DNA of 64,000 bases from Bacillus_BD oryzisoli (GCF_036670025.1 NZ_CP137640.1:4126001-4190000); one strand, 5' to 3'; positions 27,288-36,744 are shown, numbered from the stretch's first letter. Program-made: numbers and translations. Notes: generated from the sequence alone by a model not told the origin.

Positions 27288-28190
27288 TTACTCCATTTCG
27301 CCATATTTGGATGTCAAACTGGAATTGCTAAATTCAGTAATATAGATTCCAGTAAGCAAGAGCAAAACACCAAACAAAATGCTGGAGCTCACTGGCTCTC
27401 CCCAGATTAACCAAGAGAAACCAAATGCGAACACGGACTCCAAAGAAAAAATCAAGCTCACTCGCATCGGACTTACGTTAAGCTGCACATGCATCTGGAC
27501 CATGTAACCAAGTAGGGTACCAACTATAACCGCAAACAGGTAAGCAAACCAGCCGTAGCCTGACAAATTTGTCGGTACCGGCTCCAGAAACAGGGCGATG
27601 ATCATATCAATCACCCCTACTGTAGTAAGTTGCACTATGGTGAAAAGCATTGGATCCAAATCAGGTAATTTTATATACGTGCGATCGACATATACTAAAT
27701 GAATGGCAAAAAAGACTGCGCAGATAAGCACCATCAGATCCCCAAGGTTCACACCTTGCCAACTGCCATCCCAAGATATGAGGCACAAGCCGATAAAGGC
27801 GCTGACGCAGCCGATGATGGGTCCCTTCTGGATGTGCATGCGTGAAAAAATAAAATAGAGAAACGGAACGATCACGACACTGGTGCTAGTGATAACACCT
27901 GCTTTTCCGGGGGTGGTCAAACCAATGCCAAAAATCTGAGCTGTATATGCAACGCAGAGAAAGACACCGGCGAGACTGCCAGCTTGTAAGCAGAGTCGAT
28001 TCATGTACTTAAGCTTTTTCCACTGCAACAGTCCCAAAAGGATTGCGGCCAGTAGAAAACGAGATCCGGTGTAGAAAAGTGGGGTCATCTCTACCAACAA
28101 ATCTTTTGCCAAAATAAAGCTATATCCCCAGCTTATCGTAATCAATAACATGGAGAGGTCGGCGAAAAGCATTTTTCTTGAACCATACAC
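27288..28190 (-). CDS. EamA-family (DMT) transporter
   Basis: A 300-residue transporter with ten membrane helices in two EamA repeats (residues about 8-140 and 150-290), the 10-TMS drug/metabolite exporter family. Landmarks are ISWGYSFILAKDLL in helix 1, and SLIFSLESVFAFGFSWLIWGEPV in the second repeat. A GTG start is used because AAGGAAA lies about 10 nt before it; an ATG 18 bp downstream is possible. Base composition is more GC-rich than its neighbours. Substrate unknown. Confidence 0.85.
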   Translation of the reverse strand: MYGSRKMLFADLSMLLITISWGYSFILAKDLLVEMTPLFYTGSRFLLAAILLGLLQWKKLKYMNRLCLQAGSLAGVFLCVAYTAQIFGIGLTTPGKAGVITSTSVVIVPFLYFIFSRMHIQKGPIIGCVSAFIGLCLISWDGSWQGVNLGDLMVLICAVFFAIHLVYVDRTYIKLPDLDPMLFTIVQLTTVGVIDMIIALFLEPVPTNLSGYGWFAYLFAVIVGTLLGYMVQMHVQLNVSPMRVSLIFSLESVFAFGFSWLIWGEPVSSSILFGVLLLLTGIYITEFSNSSLTSKYGEME

Positions 28191-28295
28191 GATATCATTT
28201 CCTTTTTACGATTCTCATAAATGTGTTGTTACAAGTTAACGAATCTCCTAAATGGTGATGTATTTTCTTATCAATGACGCCATTTCATAACCTGT

Positions 28296-28931
28296 TTAAA
28301 GTAGCTTCCAGCCTTGTATATTAAATGCCACCATTAATGGACTTGTTTTCGTAATCACGTTCCATTCCATACCACGAACTTTCAGGCATTCGAAAAACAA
28401 AACTGGATCAATCAACTCAGGAGAGATGCATCCTTTTAGTGTCAAGGTTCTCTTCGCGATTAAATCGACAGCTGCAATTGGTGGTACACCTGTTTGCCAA
28501 ACCGTTGCATGAAATTTGGTTTTCTGGAATACCTCGTCATGGTTCGCCATCGTGTAAACAAACATTTCTACCTTTTCGCCGCTTGTTCCTTTACGAATGC
28601 GCTTACACAAGAATAAACATGAATTTTACCGGTCAGGCCAGGTATGCTGGCTTTGGCATGGTAATTACTACCACATCTCGCAGTGCGACTTGTACACCTT
28701 TGGCGTTGATTTTCTCATTAGAATCAAGGCCTAGGTAGCTGAGCACCTGCAGTGTGTTGACGAAATCACGATATTTGAAATCAACGTATTTGCAGCCTTT
28801 TGCACGACCGTTCGTTTCCCCGAGGGTCGTTGATTCCCAAGCTCTACATTGTACGTATTCGAAACAGACATGCTTCAAAGCAAATGATGTTCCTCGATTT
28901 GTCCCCTCCCCAACTTACTGATCTCAAGCAT
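28296..28931 (-). pseudogene. saccharopine-dehydrogenase-family relic
   Basis: A good ribosome site (AAAGGAGGAGAGAATC) and ATG at 28931 lead into only 18 codons. Further on, two frames carry the C-terminal half of a saccharopine dehydrogenase: LQVLSYLGLDSNEKINAKGV (28633-28878) and VWQTGVPPIAAVDLIAKRTL (28296-28610). The spacing of GLDSNEKIN...DVVV and TVWQTG is as in the family. The Rossmann domain is deleted and the frame is broken at least twice. Confidence 0.7.
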
Positions 28932-28958
28932 GATTCTCTCCTCCTTTCTAACTAAATA

Positions 28959-29038
28959 GACTCTCGGCATACGTCGAGTCAGATGGGATAAGGAATCCCT
29001 TGCCCCTCCCATTTGCTTTCTCAGAAATACCGAGAGTG
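28959..29038 (-). promoter_or_regulatory. structured leader upstream of the relic
   Basis: Outer arms CTCTCGG / CCGAGAG enclose an inner stem ATGGGA / TCCCAT with AAGG/CCTT inside it, all 28 bp before the relic's ATG region. It could be a riboswitch-like or attenuator leader; it matches no riboswitch class that I know. Confidence 0.4.
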
Positions 29039-29210
29039 TACTCTAAGGGATGTTTTAATGGTATCTTTCTTTAAGAAGACAAACATCGCTTTTTTGTTGT
29101 ATTATTATGACTTTTCTGTCTATATATATATATTCAATTTTATTATAAGAGGACAAAGAATTAGGTAGTATTTAAGCAATAATTTTGAATAGTATCCATT
29201 AGACTTTAAA

Positions 29211-29231
29211 TGAGAATGATAACTATTGTTA
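29211..29231. promoter_or_regulatory. Fur-box-like sequence
   Basis: GAGAATGATAACTATTGTT matches the 19-bp Fur consensus at 14 of 19 positions by eye. No iron gene is adjacent: it is 217 bp before the TetR gene and about 170 bp before the structured leader. Confidence 0.3.
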
Positions 29232-29354
29232 ATTAAAAATAAGCTACAAAGCTTGTAGGATATCATTAACAGTGAAATAATTGAAACATCTTCATTGACG
29301 GACTTGCTTCACATATTAAAAAGATCTATTTTATAATTGATATATCAAAATTAC

Positions 29355-29383
29355 TTGCAAACAGGAAATTCCTGTGTTATATT
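29355..29383 (+). promoter_or_regulatory. promoter with palindromic operator for the TetR gene
   Basis: TTGCAA and TATATT hexamers with a 17-bp spacer. The 15-bp palindrome ACAGGAAATTCCTGT (29361-29375) fills the spacer, as expected for an autorepressor site. Confidence 0.6.
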
Positions 29384-29447
29384 TCTTAACGCTAAATAAG
29401 TGACTAAATTATTCATTCGGTCAATTTATAAATGGGGTGACTCTTTC

Positions 29448-30020
29448 TTGGCTATTGATAGAAGACAATTAATTATTGAGGCTGCTACCAATTCCTTCTC
29501 GCTGTTCGGCTATAAAGCTACGACAATGGATCAGGTTGCCAAGCTCGCGAACGTTGGAAAAGGTACGATTTATACCTTTTTTAAAAACAAAGAGGAATTA
29601 TTTGACGAAATCATCAGTACGTTGATTCGGGACATGAAGAATGTAGCTGAAGAGGCCATGGATCGAAACCTCACCTTTTTTGAAAATGCAAGCCGGGTGT
29701 TATTTCGCCTGCTGGAGTTTCGTAAGTCACACCAATTAACGATCAAGCTTTTTCAAGAGGAAAGGGATATTGGTACAAAAGCGGTTGTGGATGTTGTGCA
29801 GCGAATGGAACAAGCCATCATCCAATATATGAAAAATATTATTCAAGAAGCGATTGACCGCGGCGAAATCAAACCATGCAACCCCGAAATTACAGCTTTC
29901 GTTATGTTAAAGCTTTATGTATCCTTAATTTTTGATTGGGAACAGTATCACGCACCACTTAACAAAGAAGAAATAACGAATCTCTTTAAATTATATTTCT
30001 TTAATGGATTAGAAAAATAA
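29448..30020 (+). CDS. yhgD: TetR-family regulator, YhgD-like
   Basis: A 190-residue TetR repressor. The helix-turn-helix is at about residues 25-47 (TTMDQVAKLANVGKGTIYTFF). The C-terminal ligand domain is all-helical. A TTG start is chosen, 9 nt after GGGGTGA; an upstream ATG-like start lacks a ribosome site. It precedes the yhgE-like gene, the order seen in B. subtilis (yhgD-yhgE), and probably controls it. Confidence 0.82.
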   Translation: MAIDRRQLIIEAATNSFSLFGYKATTMDQVAKLANVGKGTIYTFFKNKEELFDEIISTLIRDMKNVAEEAMDRNLTFFENASRVLFRLLEFRKSHQLTIKLFQEERDIGTKAVVDVVQRMEQAIIQYMKNIIQEAIDRGEIKPCNPEITAFVMLKLYVSLIFDWEQYHAPLNKEEITNLFKLYFFNGLEK

Positions 30021-30077
30021 CCTCAATTCAACTTGGGTCCTCGTCATGAAAGAGTACCCTGCTTATTTGGCCAAAAA

Positions 30078-30100
30078 TGACCAATTGAATAAAATGGTCA
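30078..30100. promoter_or_regulatory. TGACCA/TGGTCA dyad before yhgE
   Basis: TGACCAATT and AATGGTCA-type half sites in inverted order, ending 22 bp before the yhgE start. Possibly a YhgD operator, though it differs from the 29361 palindrome. Confidence 0.35.
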
Positions 30101-30122
30101 ATTGTTAATAGGAGGTTATTTT

Positions 30123-32375
30123 GTGAGAAAATCATCTTTTTTATCTGAGCTCAAAGCTATTCTCTCCAATCGAAAAATCCTTATCCCCATTATAGCCGTA
30201 GCATTTGTACCTGTACTTTATGCCGGAATGTTTCTGTGGGCATTTTGGGACCCCTATGCTCATATGGAAGATTTGCCGGTAGCGGTTGTTAGTGAGGATA
30301 AGGGCGCAGATTTTGAAGGAGAACATTTGGAAATCGGTCAGCAGTTGACCGATAAGTTGAAGAATAATAACCAATTTGATTTTCATATTGTGTCGAAGGA
30401 AAAAGGCTACAAAGGGTTAGAAAACAGGGAGTATTATTTGTTAGTGGAAATCCCTGAGGACTTTTCAGCAAATGCTACAACCCTTTTAGATACTAACCCG
30501 CAAAAATTAGAATTAATCTATGTACCAAACGAAAGTACAAACTTCTTATCCTCCCAGATTGGGGAAACAGCCGTAAAAGAAATAAAGGCTGAAGTTTCGA
30601 AGAATGTTACTGCAACATATGCCGAAACGATGTTTGGTAAAGTGGATGAATTGGCCAATGGGTTGACACAAGCAAGTGATGGCTCAGATCAGCTTGCCAA
30701 TGGCGCAACACAATTAAATGATGGTTCGAAAACCTTAAGAGAAAATATTGAGGTATTGGCATCCAAATCAATCGAATTTAAAGATGGGGTTGAAAAAGCA
30801 TCATCTGGTGCAAGCGGCCTTGCCGATGGAACAGATCAAGTAAAAGCTGGACTTCAAGAGATCAACGAAAAAGTACCTGCCTTAGTTTCAGGTACCACTC
30901 AGGTACAAGATGGTATAGGAACGATGAAGGAAGAGCTGCCAAAGCAAATTGCAGCTGGAGTAACAAACCAGTTAACAGGAAGTGTCGACAAAGTTGATAG
31001 TGGCATGGATGAACTAGAATCACAGCTTAGTACCGGCCTTTCCACCCAACTAACAACTGGGATTGCCAAAAGCCTATCAGCGCAGCTTGCCAGCCAATTA
31101 ACGACATCACAAACCGAGCAAATGTCCCAGCTGAAGGATGCACTTGTAAACGCTCAAGTTATGGATGAGGCGCATGCTTCTGCCTTTGTAGCTCAAATGG
31201 CTCAAGGTAAGCCAACGAAAGAACAGCTTCAACAGCAATTCGAACAGCAATTGACAGTGCAATTACAGCCTAACATCTCTGCTGGTATAGCAAATGGACT
31301 TGACCAAGGCTTTACACAATTTAAAACAGGCCTGCATGAATCATTATTATCATCAACCGCAGGATTAGAGGATCAATTGAAATCACAAACGAGTCCCTCT
31401 TTTGACCAATTATTATCTGGAATTCAGCAAATAAATGCAGGACAGCTTGCCTTACAGCAAGGTATCGGTCAGTTATATAATGGTTCCGTTGCACTAGATA
31501 CGGGTGCACATGAGTTAAGTACGGGAATGGACCAATTAACAAATGGTTCCGCACAATTACAGAACGGTGCCGGCCAGCTTGCAGAGGGCTCAAAAGAATT
31601 AGAAGATGGTACGGCTCAACTAGAGGATGGGTCAACAGAACTTTCTAGTAAACTAGCTGAAGGTGCCGAGCAGGCTAACTCAGTTGACGCGACCGATGAC
31701 ACTTACGATATGATGGGCGAACCTGTTACAGTTAAAAAGGAAGAAGTAAATAAAGTGCCAAACTACGGCACTGGTTTTGCACCATACTTTATCTCTCTTG
31801 GCTTGTTTGTCGGCGCACTATTGATCTCCATTGTCTTTAAGCTTAAAGAACCTGTCATTCAGCCAAAAAATGCATTTCAATGGTTCCTAAGCAAATTTGG
31901 AGTATTAACGATTTTGGGAATCATTCAGGCCGTACTAGTCGACTTCATTTTATTAACTTTCTTAAAAATTCAAGTGGCAAGTATTCCATTATTCTTTGTC
32001 ACATCTCTCATTACAAGCTTTGTGTTTTTAAGTTTAATTCAATTGCTTGTAACAACACTGGGAGACCCTGGCCGCTTTATTGCCATTGTGATTCTGATTT
32101 TGCAATTAACCACAAGCGCTGGTACATTCCCGCTTGAGTTAATTCCACAGGCAATGCAATCAGTAAATGCTTGGCTGCCAATGACATATTCCGTACAATC
32201 GTTTAAAGCAGTTATTTCAAGCGGTGACTTTTCATATATGTGGCACAACAATGCAATTCTCTTAACCTATATGATTGCCTTTATGGCCATGACCATTGGG
32301 TATTTTGCCATCCTATTAAAAAAACAAAACCATCAGGCTGAAGAGATGGATCAAAATTACAGTTCAGCACATTAA
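30123..32375 (+). CDS. yhgE: YhgE/Pip-family membrane protein
   Basis: A 750-residue protein with one N-terminal membrane helix (about 15-38), a very long extracellular helical region (about 40-530) and five or six C-terminal helices (about 545-740) of ABC-2 permease type. The extracellular part has many repeats of the form LxxGxxxLxxG (for example around TQLNDGSKTLRENI and TAQLEDGSTELSS), as in the phage infection protein Pip and ESAT-6 secretion component EsaA. GTG start after ATAGGAGG. Known relatives are phage receptors or parts of type VII-like systems; the role here is unknown. Confidence 0.88.
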   Translation: MRKSSFLSELKAILSNRKILIPIIAVAFVPVLYAGMFLWAFWDPYAHMEDLPVAVVSEDKGADFEGEHLEIGQQLTDKLKNNNQFDFHIVSKEKGYKGLENREYYLLVEIPEDFSANATTLLDTNPQKLELIYVPNESTNFLSSQIGETAVKEIKAEVSKNVTATYAETMFGKVDELANGLTQASDGSDQLANGATQLNDGSKTLRENIEVLASKSIEFKDGVEKASSGASGLADGTDQVKAGLQEINEKVPALVSGTTQVQDGIGTMKEELPKQIAAGVTNQLTGSVDKVDSGMDELESQLSTGLSTQLTTGIAKSLSAQLASQLTTSQTEQMSQLKDALVNAQVMDEAHASAFVAQMAQGKPTKEQLQQQFEQQLTVQLQPNISAGIANGLDQGFTQFKTGLHESLLSSTAGLEDQLKSQTSPSFDQLLSGIQQINAGQLALQQGIGQLYNGSVALDTGAHELSTGMDQLTNGSAQLQNGAGQLAEGSKELEDGTAQLEDGSTELSSKLAEGAEQANSVDATDDTYDMMGEPVTVKKEEVNKVPNYGTGFAPYFISLGLFVGALLISIVFKLKEPVIQPKNAFQWFLSKFGVLTILGIIQAVLVDFILLTFLKIQVASIPLFFVTSLITSFVFLSLIQLLVTTLGDPGRFIAIVILILQLTTSAGTFPLELIPQAMQSVNAWLPMTYSVQSFKAVISSGDFSYMWHNNAILLTYMIAFMAMTIGYFAILLKKQNHQAEEMDQNYSSAH

Positions 32376-32390
32376 TTAATCCTTTTAGTT

Positions 32391-32424
32391 AGGCTGTCCC
32401 ACACAAATGGGACAGCCTCTTTTT
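32391..32424 (+). terminator. terminator of yhgE
   Basis: AGGCTGTCCC / GGGACAGCCT stem, 8-nt loop, T-run. Confidence 0.9.
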
Positions 32425-32472
32425 TATAAACCCGCTGTTTAAGACTTTTACAAACAACACAGACACTTATTC

Positions 32473-33198
32473 TTAGTGAATATGCTGATTAATAACATCC
32501 GGTACCTCCTGCAATGAATCGATTTGATAGAATCCACTATTCGGCTCCACGTTGATGTCGACCTCGTTGTATTTCCATTCCATTTCGGCCGGAATATGAA
32601 TCGCATTAATATTTAGCTCCAACGCGGGTACGATATCCGTTCTTAACGAATTTCCAACCATCCACGTAATAGCAGGATCAGCATGAATCGTTTTTAAAAT
32701 ATCCGATAAAGCCGTTGTGTCCTTATGTTCAGTTATGAAAACACGATTTTCGAAAAAGGTCGTCAGTTCCAATTGGGAGATTTTCCTGCGCTGATTCATT
32801 TCATCTCCACCCGTATGTAAATACAGTTCATGACCGGCATCCTTTAATTCCTGGAGAGTTTCATTCATATGAGGAATCGGTTCAACCGGGATTTCAAATA
32901 CTTTGTATCCCAACTCCTTTACATCATCCATTTCATTCTTTTTCTTCTCTTTACCCGTTTGATCACAAAAGTATCGGTAGGCACGAACAAAAGACTCAGG
33001 AAAGCGGTCCGAATCTAAACCGTGAACGCTGATGGCTTCAATATCCATTTCAAGCTGCTTCTGCCTGATTTCCTTCTTTGTCAATGAAGGAAACCAGCCT
33101 GTCATTAGATCCGTATATTCACCGATAACCTGATTGAAATACCTGTTACAATAGGCCAGCGTATCATCGAGATTAAATAAAATGTTTTGTTTTTCCAT
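32473..33198 (-). CDS. HAD-family hydrolase
   Basis: A 241-residue haloacid-dehalogenase-like phosphatase. Motif I is FNLDDTLAYC near residue 8 (nucleophile Asp10, Asp12), motif II LYLHTGG near 125 (Thr), and motif IV MVGNSLRTDIVPA near 183. A helical cap lies between residues 20 and 100. Substrate cannot be predicted. ATG start after a weak site. It stands alone. Confidence 0.82.
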   Translation of the reverse strand: MEKQNILFNLDDTLAYCNRYFNQVIGEYTDLMTGWFPSLTKKEIRQKQLEMDIEAISVHGLDSDRFPESFVRAYRYFCDQTGKEKKKNEMDDVKELGYKVFEIPVEPIPHMNETLQELKDAGHELYLHTGGDEMNQRRKISQLELTTFFENRVFITEHKDTTALSDILKTIHADPAITWMVGNSLRTDIVPALELNINAIHIPAEMEWKYNEVDINVEPNSGFYQIDSLQEVPDVINQHIH

Positions 33199-33295
33199 GG
33201 TTACCCCTTCGTTATATGGTTTTCCGTTCTATTTTTCCAAAGAAAATGGATTAATATTACGTCTATTTACAATAAAGATGGGGACCTACATTTCT

Positions 33296-33484
33296 TTAAA
33301 AGATTTCTTTTATGAAAATAAAATGCTTAAGCAATTCCCTTTCATTAATCGATATTCGATCCGTTAATTCCTTCGTTCGCAATACAAACTCTTTCACTCC
33401 GATGAATTCTGATTCAGCAATTAAATAAAACTCTGTTCCTTTTTTATATCCATTAAACGACTTTTTTAGTGTGTATAACTTCAT
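33296..33484 (-). CDS. small hypothetical protein
   Basis: A 62-residue basic protein starting MKLYTLKKSFNGYKKGTEF with a GAGGTT ribosome site 6 nt before the ATG. No signal, helix or known motif is evident; the KKGTEFYLIAE segment suggests a small beta-barrel. The longer frame upstream has no ribosome site. Family unknown. Confidence 0.55.
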   Translation of the reverse strand: MKLYTLKKSFNGYKKGTEFYLIAESEFIGVKEFVLRTKELTDRISINERELLKHFIFIKEIF

Positions 33485-33631
33485 TGAATAACCTCTAGTG
33501 ATAAAATTTGCGCTTTGATTCATAAGTGGAATTATACCATTAATCATTAGCAAAATTGGATATTTCTACTTACTATCACAAATGGTGACAGTGGCACCAT
33601 TTGTTCTTCCTATTTCCGGAAGTTCTTTTCA

Positions 33632-33660
33632 TTGTTTATCCGATTGAACAAAGCTATAAT
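33632..33660 (+). promoter_or_regulatory. sigma-A promoter of MFS gene
   Basis: TTGTTT and TATAAT with a 17-bp spacer, 46 bp before the MFS ATG. Confidence 0.6.
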
Positions 33661-33705
33661 ATAATTTATTTAGGATTACTAAATTTATAGAAAAGAGAAG
33701 ATTGC

Positions 33706-34887
33706 ATGAAGCTTTCCAAAAAATTGGCACTATATATTTTAATGTTTGATATGTTTATCACCTTTAGTGCGATCGGCCTAATTCTCCCCGTGATGCCTGC
33801 CTATTTGAAAACCTATGGTGCTGCGGGACAAGCATTAGGCTTTATTATTGCGATTATCGCATTTGCCCAATTTATTTTTTCTCCTGTTGCAGGAAATCTA
33901 TCTGACCGCCATGGTCGAAAAAATTTAATTATCTTTGGTCTTTTCGTGAGCGGCCTTTCCCAAATTGCCTTTGGATTGGCTGATGAACTATGGATGCTTT
34001 ACCTTTGCCGATTTTTTACAGGACTTGGCTCAGCCTTTATCGTGCCACCTGTTATGGCCTATGCTGCAGATATCACAAGCAATACAGAACGCGGAAAAGC
34101 AATGGGCTGGCTCGGTGCTGCGATTTCGTTAGGCTTTATGATTGGTCCAGGAATTGGCGGATTTTTATCAAATATCAATTTGCATTTTCCTTTCTTTTTT
34201 GCAGGCTCCGTGACGATCCTTGCCGGAATATTATCATTCCTATTCCTTCCAGCAATCAAACCTGTCGTGAAGGAACTGTCAAAGGGAGAAAACATCTTCC
34301 AGCAAATGGCCCGCTCCTTTAAGACCAGCTACTTTGTATTATTAATCGTTGTGTTTGTATTCTCATTTGGAATTTCTAACTTTCAATCCACATTAACCAT
34401 GTTTTTAACCTATAAATTTAATTATACACCAAATGACATTGCGATTGTCATGACCTTGGGCGGCTTTGCCGGTGTGATTGTCCAAGGGTTTGCACTCAAC
34501 AAATTATTTAATCGATTCGGTGAAATGAAGATTATTTTATTCGGTCTGCTTGTTGCAGCCTTCAGTCTTTATGGCATGTTATATGTCAACGGCTTTTATT
34601 TCATTTTATTGGTTGCCACGATTTTCTCAACAGCAACAACACTCATCCGTCCGGCCGTCAATACGTTAATTTCAAAAACAGCCGGAGATGAGCAAGGTTT
34701 TGCAGCCGGGATGAACAATTCCTACATGAGCTTAGGAAATATGATTGGACCTGCATTAGCTGGAACCTTATTTGACTGGCACCAGAGCATTCCTTTTACA
34801 TTTGGCGCTATTATTTTACTTGGCTGTTTCTTCCTCGCCTTTATTTGGACAAGGAAGTCTGTGGCCAAACAGCAGAAAGCATCTTGA
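33706..34887 (+). CDS. MFS multidrug efflux transporter, Bmr/NorA-like
   Basis: A 393-residue, 12-helix drug:H+ antiporter of DHA1 type. Motif A is GNLSDRHGRKN between helices 2 and 3, and motif C is GFMIGPGIGGFL in helix 5, both diagnostic of drug efflux. Overall resemblance is to Bmr/Blt/NorA. ATG start after AGAGAAG. It is monocistronic between a good promoter and a terminator. Substrates are likely hydrophobic cations or quinolones by family. Confidence 0.88.
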   Translation: MKLSKKLALYILMFDMFITFSAIGLILPVMPAYLKTYGAAGQALGFIIAIIAFAQFIFSPVAGNLSDRHGRKNLIIFGLFVSGLSQIAFGLADELWMLYLCRFFTGLGSAFIVPPVMAYAADITSNTERGKAMGWLGAAISLGFMIGPGIGGFLSNINLHFPFFFAGSVTILAGILSFLFLPAIKPVVKELSKGENIFQQMARSFKTSYFVLLIVVFVFSFGISNFQSTLTMFLTYKFNYTPNDIAIVMTLGGFAGVIVQGFALNKLFNRFGEMKIILFGLLVAAFSLYGMLYVNGFYFILLVATIFSTATTLIRPAVNTLISKTAGDEQGFAAGMNNSYMSLGNMIGPALAGTLFDWHQSIPFTFGAIILLGCFFLAFIWTRKSVAKQQKAS

Positions 34888-34938
34888 TTAATAATGGAGC
34901 CGCTTTTGAAAACTAAATAAGCAAGGTTTTAAACAAAA

Positions 34939-34971
34939 AGGCTTGGTTCTATGTTATTAAAACCAAGCCTT
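34939..34971 (+). terminator. terminator of MFS gene
   Basis: AAGGCTTGGTT / AACCAAGCCTT hairpin with an 11-nt loop. Confidence 0.8.
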
Positions 34972-35052
34972 AATTTGTAAATGGATTTTGGAAACCGATA
35001 TTCGATTAATACACCCATTAGTTCAACAAGACAATGTTGAATAGCCTGAACT

Positions 35053-35664
35053 TCATTTATGTAGATTTTTCTTCATTAGGGATGCCACCTGTATATTATC
35101 TTGGTTAGATGTGTTTTCTAATTGTTTAATAATTAACGCTTGTCGTTCCACAGGATGATTTTGACTTAATTTAGCTTTTGCTTCAATTTTTGTAATATTT
35201 ATTTTGAATGCTACAATTCCTCTACTCATTCCTTCGATAAAATTGGAGTCTACATCATTTAAATTGTATGGACTATCCGGACTCTCATATTTTTTTACCA
35301 TTTCATTTAAAGAATCAACAATTACGTTTTGATTTTCAATGATCTCCATCACTCCATAGACATGGATGGATACATAATTCCATGTGGGTACTGCCCTCCT
35401 TGTTTCGTACCATGAAGGAGAAATATAACAATGAGGACCTTGAAAAATAACAAAAATTTGTTGATTTTCAGTATCCCTCCATTGTTCGCTCGGATGTGCA
35501 AAATGACCATATAAAGCATTTTCAGATTTATTTAATATCAGCGGAAGATGGGTAGCGTAAGGCTCTCCCTTATGCTGAGAAAATAAAGTTGCAAAGCTAT
35601 ACTTTTCTATAAAATCGTAAATAGTGCTTTCATCATTAATTTTAAAATATTTGGGAATATACAA
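35053..35664 (-). CDS. paiB: PaiB-family FMN-binding regulator
   Basis: A 203-residue protein of the PaiB family (flavin-binding split barrel, B. subtilis PaiB is about the same length). Signature blocks are YIPKYFKINDES at the start, ATHLPLIL, ALYGHFAHPSEQW, PHCYISPSWYE and VPTWNYVSIHVYG. TTG start at 35664, 7 nt after AAGGTGG, gives the usual YIPKYF N-terminus. PaiA (acetyltransferase) is not next to it. In B. subtilis PaiB represses sporulation and protease genes. Confidence 0.85.
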   Translation of the reverse strand: MYIPKYFKINDESTIYDFIEKYSFATLFSQHKGEPYATHLPLILNKSENALYGHFAHPSEQWRDTENQQIFVIFQGPHCYISPSWYETRRAVPTWNYVSIHVYGVMEIIENQNVIVDSLNEMVKKYESPDSPYNLNDVDSNFIEGMSRGIVAFKINITKIEAKAKLSQNHPVERQALIIKQLENTSNQDNIQVASLMKKNLHK

Positions 35665-35754
35665 TTCGAGTCCACCTTTTACCATATAATTATTTTACTT
35701 TGTAAAAAATTGAAGTTATAGCTTTTTAATAAAAAAGCCCATTAACAGGTTCCA

Positions 35755-36744
35755 CTACTTCTCGAATGATTTTTCATTCATAATCGGGGCAATCACATCA
35801 ATTCGATTGGTCCAAATCATACCGTTAAAATTAGCTGGAAGCCGTTCAATGTCTTGCGCTTCATCAAAACCTTCCGACCATTTGCCATTTCCTGCAACGA
35901 GAACCACTCTCGTATTTGCCGCATCCATTCGGTTAAGAAACTTAGTGGGAAATCCCCATAACCACGGGGCGATTTTTTCTGGGATATGTATCTGTGTATT
36001 TTCACAGGCTGAAGGAGTGTATCCAGTCCATCCTACTGCGATATAAGGAATCAAACAGCTCTTCATCGATTCCATCGACATGACTCGAAGGTTCGGTAAT
36101 CGCTGTTTTAAGGCGGCAATTGGCCGATCACCTCCATAGGCAGATAATTGACTGATTCTCTCGTTGGAAAAAGAAGTCAGATAATCTGCTAATTTGGCTC
36201 CTTCATCAGGATCATCGCTTTTGATATTAATCAAGAATTGTTTGTCCGGGAAATAGGTGAGCACCTCATGTAGGGTGGGCATTAATCCAATCCCTTTGCC
36301 ACGAAAAGGATAGGTCTTGCCGTTATCCGCGGTATAGCCGTAACCAACATCCAGCTTCTTTAACTCCTCCATTGTATGATCCCTTGTGACGCCTTTTCCA
36401 TTTGTTCTACATTCCAGGTTCCAATCATGAAAAACAGCAAATTCCCCATCATTGGTGGGATGGATATCCAACTCTACTACATCTGCCCCTTCCTTAAATG
36501 CTGCCTCCATGGATGGAATGGTATTTCCAATATAAGGATGCTCCGGTTCATAAATCCGCTCAGCCGTACACGTATCCCCGGTTAGGCCTTCCATCGGATA
36601 GGTTTGTGACAGCCCAGCATGGGCAAGAAGAACAGGGTCTTCACTTCGTTCCTTCGTGAATAGACTACTATTATTAAAGAAAATAAATAAAACAAACAAG
36701 AGAAAAATAAGTGCTATTCGTTTTATTACTTTTTTATCTTTCAC
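35755..36744 (-). CDS. glycerophosphodiester phosphodiesterase family protein
   Basis: A 329-residue GDPD-family enzyme with an N-terminal membrane anchor (about 8-26), so it acts outside the membrane on glycerophosphodiesters. The (beta/alpha)8 active site is visible as LLAHAGLSQTYP, then VVELDIHPTNDGEFAVFHD. The usual HRG is HAG here, so the Arg that helps bind phosphate is missing. The lysine pair after LINIKS is present. ATG start after GGAGG. Confidence 0.82.
   Translation of the reverse strand: MKDKKVIKRIALIFLLFVLFIFFNNSSLFTKERSEDPVLLAHAGLSQTYPMEGLTGDTCTAERIYEPEHPYIGNTIPSMEAAFKEGADVVELDIHPTNDGEFAVFHDWNLECRTNGKGVTRDHTMEELKKLDVGYGYTADNGKTYPFRGKGIGLMPTLHEVLTYFPDKQFLINIKSDDPDEGAKLADYLTSFSNERISQLSAYGGDRPIAALKQRLPNLRVMSMESMKSCLIPYIAVGWTGYTPSACENTQIHIPEKIAPWLWGFPTKFLNRMDAANTRVVLVAGNGKWSEGFDEAQDIERLPANFNGMIWTNRIDVIAPIMNEKSFEK

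Noticed and set aside
28950..29045. Assigning the leader to a known riboswitch (TPP, SAM, lysine, glycine, guanidine)
   Set aside because: The conserved cores of these classes are not present.
30123..32375. Prophage or phage gene call from the name phage infection protein
   Set aside because: The gene encodes a host membrane protein; no capsid, integrase or lysis genes are near.
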